Shown here: positions 23,442-30,483 of the stretch, in pieces
How the letters are laid out: each line of letters starts with the position of its first letter
Position numbering within the stretch: position 1 is the first letter of the stretch
NCBI GenBank assembly: GCA_964421245.1
Contig: CAYQVW010000017.1
Span: forward strand, 1 to 30,559
Length of the DNA stretch: 30,559 nucleotides
From: CAYQVW01 sp964421245
GTDB lineage: Bacteria; Margulisbacteria; WOR-1; XYC2-FULL-46-14
Reading direction: 5' to 3'
Program-made: the position numbers and the translations under genes
The notes under the pieces: model-generated
Seen by the model: the letters and a program-made list of their open reading frames with translations, nothing else
What the model was told of the DNA's origin: nothing
Database searches by the model: none

Positions 23442-23662
23442 GCCTTAAACCTGCTTGTCTTGGGGTTTTCGGCTAAAATCTTGGCAACTGTGCTTTTTTT
23501 GTGTATCCATTCACAATCTTTACAAGACCAGATAACTATATCTTTTTTATATAAATATTCACCCAATTTATCGTCCAGACAAGGATAAAGGGGACAATAA
23601 CAAAAAGTACAATCCTCAACTTTTTTGTGACATGGATAATATTTACACTTTTTGTTAATCAC
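23438..23662 (-). CDS. Cysteine-rich small-domain protein
   Basis: 74 aa with nine Cys, clustered as CKYYPCHKKVEDCTFCYC, then PLYPC and a later CKDCEW. This is the pattern of the Cysteine-rich small domain family, small putative metal-binding proteins known to me from corrinoid-gene contexts; function is not established. Start is GTG 23662, overlapping the btuB stop as GTGA. It overlaps cobS by 4 nt. No membrane segment or signal peptide, so it should stay in the cytoplasm. A metal site (zinc or iron-sulfur) is inferred from the Cys spacing only. Confidence 0.88.
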   Translation of the reverse strand: MINKKCKYYPCHKKVEDCTFCYCPLYPCLDDKLGEYLYKKDIVIWSCKDCEWIHKKSTVAKILAENPKTSRFKA

Positions 23663-25470
23663 AGATCAGTTTTCACCCCAAAAGTATATTTTCTACCCGG
23701 CATCGGATAGTCGGCCTGTTCTTCATACTGTTCGTTAAACATATTTTGAATACCGAAATTGAAAGACAGGGTTCCCAACTTGGTTGAAGTATTAAAATTA
23801 GCGACAGTATAGGGCGGAAGACTTTGGGTGTTGGCATTATTGATATATCTTTTACCAATATGACTTACTTGAACATTGTTTTCAAAAACACCGATCAAAG
23901 AACTAAATCCTAAGTTGTAGCTGTCATTCGGCTTATAAGTAAGCTCTTTTTGAGTATTTGCATCAATTGCTTTTAGGTAAGTATAATTAACAAAGGCCTC
24001 AACCCATTTAGAAAATTTACGTTTAAGCTCTATTTCTGCTCCTTCTAATTTAGCTGCGGAAACATTTGAAGGCCGCCAAACACCATCATTCCCTGGTGCC
24101 CAATCAATTTTGTCTTTTACGCTGCTGGTAAAAAGAGAGAGCGTGAGCATGCTTGAGGGTCCCAACTTTCGATCCAGACCAATATCAAAACTTTCTGAAA
24201 TTTCAGGGTTAAGATTTGGGTTCCCCTCCCCCATGTAAGTCTTTGGCCAATAAAGGTCATTAAAATTGGGTGCGCGAAAAGCCCGTCCCCAAGAAGTCCT
24301 AAGTGTTATATCTGAAGCAGGATGTAAGGCCATTCCTATGCGGGGACTTATTTGGCTGCCAAAGACAGAATGTTTATCTACACGGCCGCCAACCAAAATG
24401 GAAGTAATCTCGCTTAAAGTAGTTTGGTTATTTAAAAAGAAAGCAAGATTGCTAATTTGATGGTCCCCGTTACTGGTGCTGTCTATTCTATCGCCGCGCG
24501 TTTCAAAACCATAAACAAAATCATTTCTTTCTAACTGTATATTTTGTTGCAATTCAAGGGCATTGACCCAGGTCTTGTGGCGAAACCAGGTTGCTCCGTC
24601 CAAGATTTCATTGTCATTATAATTTTGGAATGCTTTAATCTTTAATTGGCTTTTCGAAGATATTTTTGAATCCATTACAAAAGAAAGGTTCGTCTTTCTC
24701 TCCTTTGCCTCATCCGCCAAACTTGGCCTTGACAGGGACCCTGGATTCCCATGTTCTCCCTGATAATGACTGGAAGAAAAAGTTAGATCTGTTTTTTTGC
24801 CTAATTTTTGCGAAAGCTTAAAAATATATTTTTGCGCACTATAATCACTATTAGCTCTATATCCATCCGACTGCGCATTGCTAACAGAAAGAAAATAATT
24901 GAGGGAAGCCAACAATCCAGAGCGAGCAAAGATGGTCTTTCTCTCACCAAAATTTCCAAGAGATAAAGATAGATTGGTCTTTGGGATTCCACCCTGTTTG
25001 GTAATAATGTTTATCACACCGCCTACCGCATCCGCACCATAGAGGGCCGAAGCTGGTCCACGAACAACTTCTATTTTTTCAACATCATCGATTAGAAAAG
25101 TGCTTAGGTCTACCTGTCCATCCTGTGGAGAATTCATGCGTATTCCATCAATAAGGACTAAAACCTGCTCGGAAGTAGACCCACGAAGTGTAACGGAACT
25201 CGATGCCCCAAGCGGCCCATAACTTTTGATGTGGGCAGAAGGAATAAAACGCAAAACATCACCGACATTCTCTGCCCCAATATTTTTAATATCTTCGGCT
25301 GTAATTATACTAATACTTGCTGGGGACTCAGATTTTAACTGTAATGCCCTTGACGCTGTAACAACAACCTCGGTTTCGTAAAAAATAGTACTCTCTGAAA
25401 AACTAGGTGAGGACAAAACGAAACAAAATAGAAGAAACAAAATACAAACAATTTTTTTATTTAGAAACAT
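23659..25470 (-). CDS. btuB: TonB-dependent outer-membrane corrinoid receptor
   Basis: 603 aa, close to E. coli BtuB. A signal peptide ends near SFS-ES. The TonB box region ETEVVVTASR follows (about 31-40), then the plug domain (about 50-155, with VTLRGSTSEQVLVLIDGIRMNSP and EVVRGPASALYGADAVGGVINIITK) and a beta-barrel whose last strand ends in KYTFGVKTDL. It imports corrinoids across the outer membrane in a TonB/ExbBD-driven way. It is first gene of the cobalamin operon, with AAGGAG 7 nt before the ATG. A structured RNA candidate lies 48-116 nt upstream. Substrate is inferred from context. Confidence 0.93.
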   Translation of the reverse strand: MFLNKKIVCILFLLFCFVLSSPSFSESTIFYETEVVVTASRALQLKSESPASISIITAEDIKNIGAENVGDVLRFIPSAHIKSYGPLGASSSVTLRGSTSEQVLVLIDGIRMNSPQDGQVDLSTFLIDDVEKIEVVRGPASALYGADAVGGVINIITKQGGIPKTNLSLSLGNFGERKTIFARSGLLASLNYFLSVSNAQSDGYRANSDYSAQKYIFKLSQKLGKKTDLTFSSSHYQGEHGNPGSLSRPSLADEAKERKTNLSFVMDSKISSKSQLKIKAFQNYNDNEILDGATWFRHKTWVNALELQQNIQLERNDFVYGFETRGDRIDSTSNGDHQISNLAFFLNNQTTLSEITSILVGGRVDKHSVFGSQISPRIGMALHPASDITLRTSWGRAFRAPNFNDLYWPKTYMGEGNPNLNPEISESFDIGLDRKLGPSSMLTLSLFTSSVKDKIDWAPGNDGVWRPSNVSAAKLEGAEIELKRKFSKWVEAFVNYTYLKAIDANTQKELTYKPNDSYNLGFSSLIGVFENNVQVSHIGKRYINNANTQSLPPYTVANFNTSTKLGTLSFNFGIQNMFNEQYEEQADYPMPGRKYTFGVKTDL

Positions 25471-25518
25471 CTCTATACTCCTTATTTTTTGAAGTATAAA
25501 GTTCGGGAAACTCTATTT

Positions 25519-25587
25519 GTCTTATCAAAGTAGGATTAGAACCTACAGATCCGTTTTAATCTCTCCCGCTGAGAATCTTGATAAGAC
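25519..25587 (-). ncRNA. tRNA-like structured leader element upstream of btuB
   Basis: Read on the minus strand, GTCTTATCAA (25587-25578) closes perfectly with TTGATAAGAC (25528-25519), plus a G-U pair inside. Within lie a D-arm look-alike TCTC-AGCGGGA-GAGA, matching tRNA consensus A14, G18G19, A21, and a T-arm look-alike GTAGG-TTCTAAT-CCTAC with the TTC and A58. Only 13 nt lie between them, against about 23 in a tRNA, so a true anticodon arm is missing. The helix is 3-4 bp longer than an acceptor stem, and no CCA follows. It sits between the rsmI stop and btuB. Possible roles are a cis-regulator, an RNase P/Z processing site, or a decayed tRNA. It matches no riboswitch consensus I know. Confidence 0.45.
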
Positions 25588-25598
25588 TTACATGAAAC

Positions 25599-26267
25599 TC
25601 ATCTGGAACCAGTTATTATAATTACCACCTCCCCTTTTGGTTTTTTGTTTTGAAAATGTTCTAGAACGTCAGACGCTCTTCCTCGAACAAATTCTTCAAA
25701 CTTTTTTGTTACTTCTCTCCCTATCACCAATTCCCTATTCCCTATCCCCTCAATTATATCATTAAGTGTCTTTATTAATCTATAGGGCGACTCATATAAA
25801 ATGGAAGTCTCTTCTCTGTTTTTTATACTTTCGAGAAAACTTTTTCGCTTGCCCGGTTTTTTTGGAAGAAACCCATAGAAAGAAAAACTTTTAGCCGGCA
25901 GCCCGCAAACCGAAAGGACACAAGCAATCGCAGAAGGCCCAGGGATTGGAACAACATCAATATTATTTATAATCGCAGCCCGAACCAGCTCTTCTCCAGG
26001 ATCAGAGATCCCTGGAGTTCCGGCATCAGTTACCAAGGCAATGCTTTTTCCCTCTTTTAACTGATTGATCAAATTATTGGTTTTGGCGGCAATATTAAAT
26101 TTATGATAACTAGTTAAAGGCTTTTTTATATCATAGTGTTTTAATAATATTCCTGTAACACGTGTATCTTCTGCCGCAATCAGATCGACTTCGGATAACA
26201 CTTTTATAGCACGATAGGTAATATCTTCTAAATTACCAATTGGGGTTGCAACAACAAATAGGCTCAC
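25599..26267 (-). CDS. rsmI: 16S rRNA (cytidine1402-2'-O)-methyltransferase
   Basis: RsmI methylates the 2'-O of C1402 in 16S rRNA, the same nucleotide that RsmH modifies on N4. The 222 aa show ATPIGNLEDITYRA (7-20), AAEDTRVTGILL, the GTPGISDPGEELV signature and PIPGPSAI, all of the tetrapyrrole-methylase fold. Length is at the short end because the C-terminal extension seen in some homologues is absent. The ATG overlaps the M23 peptidase stop by 4 nt. The gene's location beside cobalamin genes is not evidence of a corrin role; the GNLEDITYRA motif is specific to RsmI. Confidence 0.96.
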   Translation of the reverse strand: MSLFVVATPIGNLEDITYRAIKVLSEVDLIAAEDTRVTGILLKHYDIKKPLTSYHKFNIAAKTNNLINQLKEGKSIALVTDAGTPGISDPGEELVRAAIINNIDVVPIPGPSAIACVLSVCGLPAKSFSFYGFLPKKPGKRKSFLESIKNREETSILYESPYRLIKTLNDIIEGIGNRELVIGREVTKKFEEFVRGRASDVLEHFQNKKPKGEVVIIITGSR

Positions 26268-27178
26268 TTTAAGATTCTAGCAGCAGTTAAAACCTTTAAA
26301 TTTAAGAACGCCATTGGATTGATATGACGATTATCTTTTCTAACTTCATAGTGAAGGTGTGCCCCGGTAGAATATCCGGTCGTTCCAACTCGAGCAACTG
26401 CCTGACCAGCCTTTACCCTCTCTCCTTTTGAAATTAGAAGGCGAGAACAATGGGCATAAAGGGTTGAGTATCCAAATCTATGTTTTATGATAACCGTTTT
26501 GCCATATCCTGAGCGCCAACCAGAGTAAACCACAAGTCCTGGAGCGGTTGCTTTAATCGGATCTCCATAACGAGCATTTATATCTACTCCAGAATGAAAT
26601 CCTCTCCAAGGAGAGATGCGATATCCGTAACCAGAAGATAGTCTTCCATAAATTGGCCAGGTTGATGGTATCGATGCCATCTTTGAGTAAACATCATTTA
26701 CATGGGCCTTAAGCTCTTTAAGTTGTTTTTGATTTTTTTCAACAATGCTAGAGGCTTCGCTAAGACTTTTGTAAATAGCTTTTTCTTTTGGGTCAAGCCC
26801 GCTAAGTTGCTTGTTATCAACTACCTCTTGCACATTTTTACTAGGATTATTGAGTTTTAGTCCTAATAGCTTTCTTAACTGATTATTACGAAGGTGCATA
26901 TCAAGCACTGCTGATTTTAGTTTGTTGCTCTCCGACTCAAAGAAGTCTACTCGGTTAGCTCTGGCAGTACTATTAGTAAGGGCAACCTTTACATTAACAT
27001 TTTCTGCGGATAGAAAGACATTGTATCCAACCGATCCAATTAGAATCCCTGCAATAAACACTACAACTAAAAATATTCCGTGCACTAGTTTAGCCGGAAC
27101 CTTCAGCGAATGCATTTTGTGATGGTCATTATGCGGCACCATTACAAATGTATAGTGCGTGTTCTTTTTCTTGTTCAC
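26264..27178 (-). CDS. Membrane-anchored M23 (LytM-type) peptidase
   Basis: 304 aa from GTG 27178: a short basic segment with YTFVMVPHND, one membrane helix (about 33-52), a coiled-coil-like region (58-160) and a C-terminal M23 domain (about 180-292). The zinc and catalytic residues are intact: H195 and D199 in GFHSGVDIN, H243 in YAH, and H274/H276 in GAHLHYEV. Such proteins cut peptidoglycan cross-links in the envelope. GTG 27178 is chosen over an upstream ATG (27340) because those 54 codons run through the repeat element and carry no conserved sequence. In addition a perfect-spacing promoter ends 6 nt before the GTG. It is followed by rsmI with a 4-nt overlap. Confidence 0.9.
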   Translation of the reverse strand: MNKKKNTHYTFVMVPHNDHHKMHSLKVPAKLVHGIFLVVVFIAGILIGSVGYNVFLSAENVNVKVALTNSTARANRVDFFESESNKLKSAVLDMHLRNNQLRKLLGLKLNNPSKNVQEVVDNKQLSGLDPKEKAIYKSLSEASSIVEKNQKQLKELKAHVNDVYSKMASIPSTWPIYGRLSSGYGYRISPWRGFHSGVDINARYGDPIKATAPGLVVYSGWRSGYGKTVIIKHRFGYSTLYAHCSRLLISKGERVKAGQAVARVGTTGYSTGAHLHYEVRKDNRHINPMAFLNLKVLTAARILK

Positions 27179-27184
27179 TTCTAT

Positions 27185-27213
27185 ATTATGGGGGATCGCC
27201 TTGCCTATGTCAA
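27185..27213 (-). promoter_or_regulatory. Leaderless consensus promoter of the M23 gene
   Basis: Minus strand TTGACA (27213-27208), a 17-nt spacer, CATAAT (27190-27185), then 6 nt to GTG 27178. The +1 should be the G of the start codon. This is the strongest promoter match in the window, and no Shine-Dalgarno exists for this start. Confidence 0.75.
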
Positions 27214-27253
27214 TTATTTTAATCTCTACCTTAGTGAGAGATGCAGGGAAAAG

Positions 27254-27432
27254 TAGAGGAGTTGGAATTGGAGGAGTGGAAATTGCGATAGTAGAAAGTA
27301 GAGAGTTGACAGTTGTAAGTGGACTTAAATCTGCTCTCAACTCACCACTTACAACTTACCACTTTCCTACATTCCACTCATCCACTCTTCCAAAGTTTCC
27401 CCTTCTCCAAATTTCTATTTATCCTTTTATCA
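27254..27432 (-). repeat. Repeat R1, 3' end and tail of the four-helix-bundle element
   Basis: About 180 bp, purine-rich at the left and pyrimidine-rich at the right on the plus strand, with a perfect 12-bp inverted pair AGTTGTAAGTGG (27311-27322) / CCACTTACAACT (27345-27356). It is homologous in the same orientation to R2 (27896-28074). The block at 27341-27366 (CTCACCACTTACAACTTACC and following) is identical in R2. Its right part encodes the last codons of the four-helix-bundle gene. Confidence 0.75.
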
Positions 27433-27779
27433 ACTGAACCAATCAATCCACTTAGCATTTTGCTAGTTTTCTCAGCTTTCGAATATAAAACCAAAAAATT
27501 CTGTTGGTCCAAAACACCTATACGGCTGCACAGCTGAATTAATGGAACACACTCCAACAAAGAGCCTCTTGCTATACAAAAGAATTGCCTTTTCTCCTTA
27601 CCATGTTGTCTTCCATTTCCTTCTGCAATATTTAAAGGAATGGAGAGTGCAGCCCTTTGAAGCTGATCAGCAATCTTATAGGATTCCCGACCCCTTGAAT
27701 TTCTTAAGAACCTATATACATCTTCAACAAATTCTAAGGATAACTTATAAACATCCAGTTTCTCAAATAAAAATGCCAT
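27378..27779 (-). CDS. Four-helix-bundle protein (23S rRNA intervening-sequence type)
   Basis: 133 aa of the S23/avd-like four-helix-bundle family. Features: FEKLDVYKLSLEFVEDVYRFL at the start, the hallmark IADQLQRAALSIPLNIAEGNGR in helix 2, KRQFFCIARGSLLEC in helix 3, and a basic C-terminal tail. Family members occur inside 23S rRNA intervening sequences or as stand-alone genes; related Avd proteins assist diversity-generating retroelements. The molecular role here is unknown. ATG 27779 has GGGGGTG 8 nt upstream; the longer frame to 27815 lacks conservation. The gene's 3' end lies inside repeat R1, and related repeats R2 and R3 lie upstream, suggesting a mobile unit. Confidence 0.88.
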   Translation of the reverse strand: MAFLFEKLDVYKLSLEFVEDVYRFLRNSRGRESYKIADQLQRAALSIPLNIAEGNGRQHGKEKRQFFCIARGSLLECVPLIQLCSRIGVLDQQNFLVLYSKAEKTSKMLSGLIGSVDKRINRNLEKGKLWKSG

Positions 27780-27895
27780 AATATATTCACCCCCTCTTAA
27801 GATAATACCTAGCAATTTTCCTTCCCGCTTTTTAAGAAGGGGATGAACTTAAAATGGGGTTAAAGTGACGAGATTCCGGACAGTTTGAAGGAAAT

Positions 27896-28074
27896 TAGAG
27901 GAGTAGATATTGTGATAGTAGAAAGTAGAAAGTTGATAGTGGCAAGTGGGCTTAAAGCTACCTTCAACTCACCACTTACAACTTACCACTTTCCCAGCTT
28001 CTACTTCTCAACTTTTCTACTCCTCCACAATTCCAAAGCTGGCTTTTCTCCCAATCTCTATTTATTCTTTATCC
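27896..28074 (-). repeat. Repeat R2, truncated element copy without gene body
   Basis: Homologous to R1 in the same orientation, separated from it by the four-helix-bundle gene. The stretch GTGATAGTAGAAAGTAGA (27912-27929) matches R1 with one difference. On the minus strand 28074-28031 still reads RINRDWEKSQLW, against RINRNLEKGKLW at the end of the intact gene, with an indel and a stop just before it. Thus R2 looks like a 5'-truncated copy holding only gene end plus tail. Together with R3 it fills most of the 385-bp gap between 27779 and 28165; the rest (27780-27895) is the gene's 5' region with a CCTTC/GAAGG hairpin. Confidence 0.7.
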
Positions 28075-28090
28075 ATTTACCAAAGGAAAC

Positions 28091-28150
28091 TGGAGTAGTA
28101 GAAATTGTGATAGTAGATAGTAGAGAGTTGACAGTTGTGAGTGGATTATT
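28091..28150 (-). repeat. Repeat R3, shortest copy (distal tail only)
   Basis: About 60 bp matching the left (tail-end) part of R1 and R2, including TAGAGAGTTGACAGTTGT (28121-28138), which is also in R1. It lacks the pyrimidine-rich half and any gene remnant. AGTTGACAG (28126-28134) pairs with CTGTCAACT (28157-28165), which reaches the stop codon of the cytidine-deaminase-like gene. Confidence 0.6.
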
Positions 28151-28164
28151 TAGGCTCTGTCAAC

Positions 28165-29106
28165 TTATCTAAAAGATGATAAATCCGCCCCAACATCTTC
28201 TGGGCCAAAAGGATAGGGAAATATTGTTCTAATGGTTGAATGCCATAACCTGCCATCATTCCTAGCCACAATTAATGGAATGTCATCATTAGCACCAATT
28301 TGCGATGCTTCATACAAGTCTTGGCGCTGAGCACCACAAGGAAAGACTGGATCATCATATTTATCAGTAACATATAAAAATAATGCCTTAGTAATCGCTC
28401 TGTCACGAGCACTATCTGTCTGATCTATGGACATTTGCAGCGCCCTTGAATGATAAAAAGCGGCCTGCTGTCTATCTGAGGCAGAATAGATCCTCCCTCC
28501 CCTAGTCAAAACCGCAGCTGTTGCATAATCAGAATGAATCGCAACAAAGGGATTATCTTGAGTCCGGCTCAAGGCCTCATGAAACAATCTAAATTCATCT
28601 GTTGCTTCACCATGATCCCCTATTCTTGATGTTGAATGAAAAGAATTAGGCAATAGGCTCTTTATTTCTATCCATTTATTTTTCCCCGAAGCATCTCTGA
28701 CAAAAATCAGGCCCCCTTCGGCAGCTTTTGACATAAGAGAATGGCGGCACTGACCACAAGCAGGAACCAAGATCGGATCCTGCCCGGCAAAAATCATTAC
28801 TCTCTTAATTTTTCTATCTCTTCCTAGTCTTGATACTATCGCAGCTTCAGCATGATAAGAATGGGCATTCAAATTTATGGTCGCTCCACCAAGATCTGTA
28901 TCAATCTCCGTATTCCAACCAGCAAGAATAGAGTGTTCTCCTGCATCACTTACAACTAGCGCTGCAGCTCCAACCGGAAAACCAGAAACATCAGAATATG
29001 CCTGGGTTAGCGCCCAAAGAGCAGTTCTTTTTAACCTGGGGGTAACTATTCGATTATAATTTGCCTCGGATGTTGATATTCTTGTTTCAGCCTGCATAGT
29101 TCTCAT
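28165..29106 (-). CDS. Two-domain cytidine-deaminase-like protein
   Basis: 313 aa with two cytidine deaminase-fold repeats, as in dimeric E. coli Cdd. Domain 1 (about 20-150) keeps the zinc/catalytic residues: HAE at 85-87 and PACGQCR with C117 and C120. Its LLPNSF end matches the family's LLPxxFGP motif. Domain 2 (about 165-313) ends with IFPYPFGPEDVG but has lost the catalytic set: HSR replaces HAE and CGAQRQ lacks the second Cys. It would deaminate cytidine/deoxycytidine or a modified nucleoside. ATG 29106 has AGGGA upstream, 3 nt after the stop of the S1-like gene; an ATG three codons later (29097) is possible. Sequence is divergent from housekeeping Cdd. Confidence 0.75.
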   Translation of the reverse strand: MRTMQAETRISTSEANYNRIVTPRLKRTALWALTQAYSDVSGFPVGAAALVVSDAGEHSILAGWNTEIDTDLGGATINLNAHSYHAEAAIVSRLGRDRKIKRVMIFAGQDPILVPACGQCRHSLMSKAAEGGLIFVRDASGKNKWIEIKSLLPNSFHSTSRIGDHGEATDEFRLFHEALSRTQDNPFVAIHSDYATAAVLTRGGRIYSASDRQQAAFYHSRALQMSIDQTDSARDRAITKALFLYVTDKYDDPVFPCGAQRQDLYEASQIGANDDIPLIVARNDGRLWHSTIRTIFPYPFGPEDVGADLSSFR

Positions 29107-29109
29107 TTA

Positions 29110-30483
29110 TTATCCCTGCTCCTCTCGCAAAAATAAAGGACCCTTTGCCATTCTTAAGATTAGATCCCAAACAGAAAAATCACCAGATAGCTCAGACCTT
29201 TCTCTATCTACTTCAAAGGGGAAGGCTTCATCTGTAATTCTGTTCATTGTATTGCTTACTTGCCCTTCTGGAATAATCAGAACCCCCGAAAAGACATATG
29301 AGGTCCTTTGAATGGGGCTTAAAGACTGAATTAAAATAGCTCTCTCCCCTTCTGCTACCCCTCTAACAGAAGAATCAGCAACAACAATGTTCTCATTAGC
29401 AGCAATACAATGCCATGAGTCAAGAATTCTTTCACGGAGAATCTCCGCAACACGAAGAAACTCTTCTGGACAACAAATTACTTTGTTCGTATGTGGACAC
29501 CTAACATTTGTATAAAGCGCTTGCAGTTTTTCGCCTTTCTTTTTTGTTTTTCTATGATTGTCCGGAGCTAATGCCTTTGGAACAATATAAAATTCATCTT
29601 CTCCATCAAAATCAACAAAGAAATCTCCACCTAGTGATCGTCCATCGTACTGAGCCGGATAGGCCCGAGGTATTGAAAGAGATTCTTCTTTCTTTTCAAC
29701 CCCAACTAATTCTGCCCTAAGCGGATATCTTTCACTAGCCATTGCTTTTACTAGATCTTCGATCCCCCAAGATTCATCGAAGCCTTCAATCGCAAGTCTG
29801 AATTTTAGCCCCCCCGCCCGAATTAATTCTTTAAGGCGGGATTGTTCTGTTTGGTCCTGGTTGCTAACCTCAATAATTGCCCTTGGGAAATAGCTGCCCC
29901 GTAATGGGGAGGTTGGTCTTAAGAATAATCTTAGATTGTCCTCCATGACACTATAACGATCCCAATCAAGTTCTTGATCTGCAATAAAAACTTTTCCGCT
30001 CCCAATTGCCCAAAGCAAGTCTTCTGCAATAGGAAGAAAGGCCTCAGGGCAAGCAACAGGAACCCCTATTCCACTAACACGTTTCCCCGTAATTATTGCA
30101 AGAACTCTCTCTCCATAACGTCCCCTTTTTAAACTTCTTGTTGCAAAGTGTTCAGGAACATAAAGCGTTCCCTCCATCCTCGAAATTCTCAAAAAGTAGT
30201 TTGTTCCACTCCTCCCCTCATTATGATTGTCAATCGTTAGCTCAACGGCCTGTGCGCTCAACCTATCCATTTCTGTCGGTAAATCGACCCAAATTGTTCC
30301 CCGTGCCGGAGCATGAGAGACAACCAGATCCATTCTATCTCCTTCTGAAAAAGACTGGTCAGGATGCTTTATATCAGCACGATACAAAGACCCCATTTTT
30401 TTCTCTGCTAAAGCAAAATACACACTATTAGCTGCAGAAAACAAAACCTTTCCACTATAAATTTTACCAATGCTTAAACTCAT
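29110..30483 (-). CDS. Unknown protein with S1/OB-like N-terminus
   Basis: 457 aa, soluble, no signal peptide or membrane helix; I recognise no full-length family. The first 60 residues (GKIYSGKVLFSAANSVYFAL ... GSLYRADIKHP ... FSEGDRMDLVV) follow the S1 RNA-binding pattern of GxVxx, a hydrophobic strand, and xxxGDxVxV. A second similar beta-rich stretch may lie at about 95-135 (FLRISRMEGTLYVPEHF ... GERVLAII). The rest is mixed. It is cotranscribed with the cytidine-deaminase-like gene 3 nt downstream, hinting at RNA or nucleotide metabolism, which is inference. No Shine-Dalgarno precedes the ATG; a weak GATAAA ends 5 nt before it. Confidence 0.7.
   Translation of the reverse strand: MSLSIGKIYSGKVLFSAANSVYFALAEKKMGSLYRADIKHPDQSFSEGDRMDLVVSHAPARGTIWVDLPTEMDRLSAQAVELTIDNHNEGRSGTNYFLRISRMEGTLYVPEHFATRSLKRGRYGERVLAIITGKRVSGIGVPVACPEAFLPIAEDLLWAIGSGKVFIADQELDWDRYSVMEDNLRLFLRPTSPLRGSYFPRAIIEVSNQDQTEQSRLKELIRAGGLKFRLAIEGFDESWGIEDLVKAMASERYPLRAELVGVEKKEESLSIPRAYPAQYDGRSLGGDFFVDFDGEDEFYIVPKALAPDNHRKTKKKGEKLQALYTNVRCPHTNKVICCPEEFLRVAEILRERILDSWHCIAANENIVVADSSVRGVAEGERAILIQSLSPIQRTSYVFSGVLIIPEGQVSNTMNRITDEAFPFEVDRERSELSGDFSVWDLILRMAKGPLFLREEQG

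Noticed and set aside
25519..25587. A functional tRNA gene
   Set aside because: D-arm and T-arm match, but only 13 nt remain for the anticodon arm and variable loop, so no anticodon can be presented; the closing helix is also too long.
25471..25598. Canonical cobalamin riboswitch upstream of btuB
   Set aside because: The position is right, but no B12 box (GCCACTG-like) or other conserved cobalamin-riboswitch segments were found. The helix CTTATCAAGA/TGATAAG resembles the S-box P1 stem, but the conserved SAM-I core is absent.
27159..28172. Plus-strand frames of 92 and 95 codons across the repeats (27159-27437, 27885-28172)
   Set aside because: Both run through the purine/pyrimidine-biased repeats and resemble each other only because R1 and R2 are homologous; no initiation signals or protein family.
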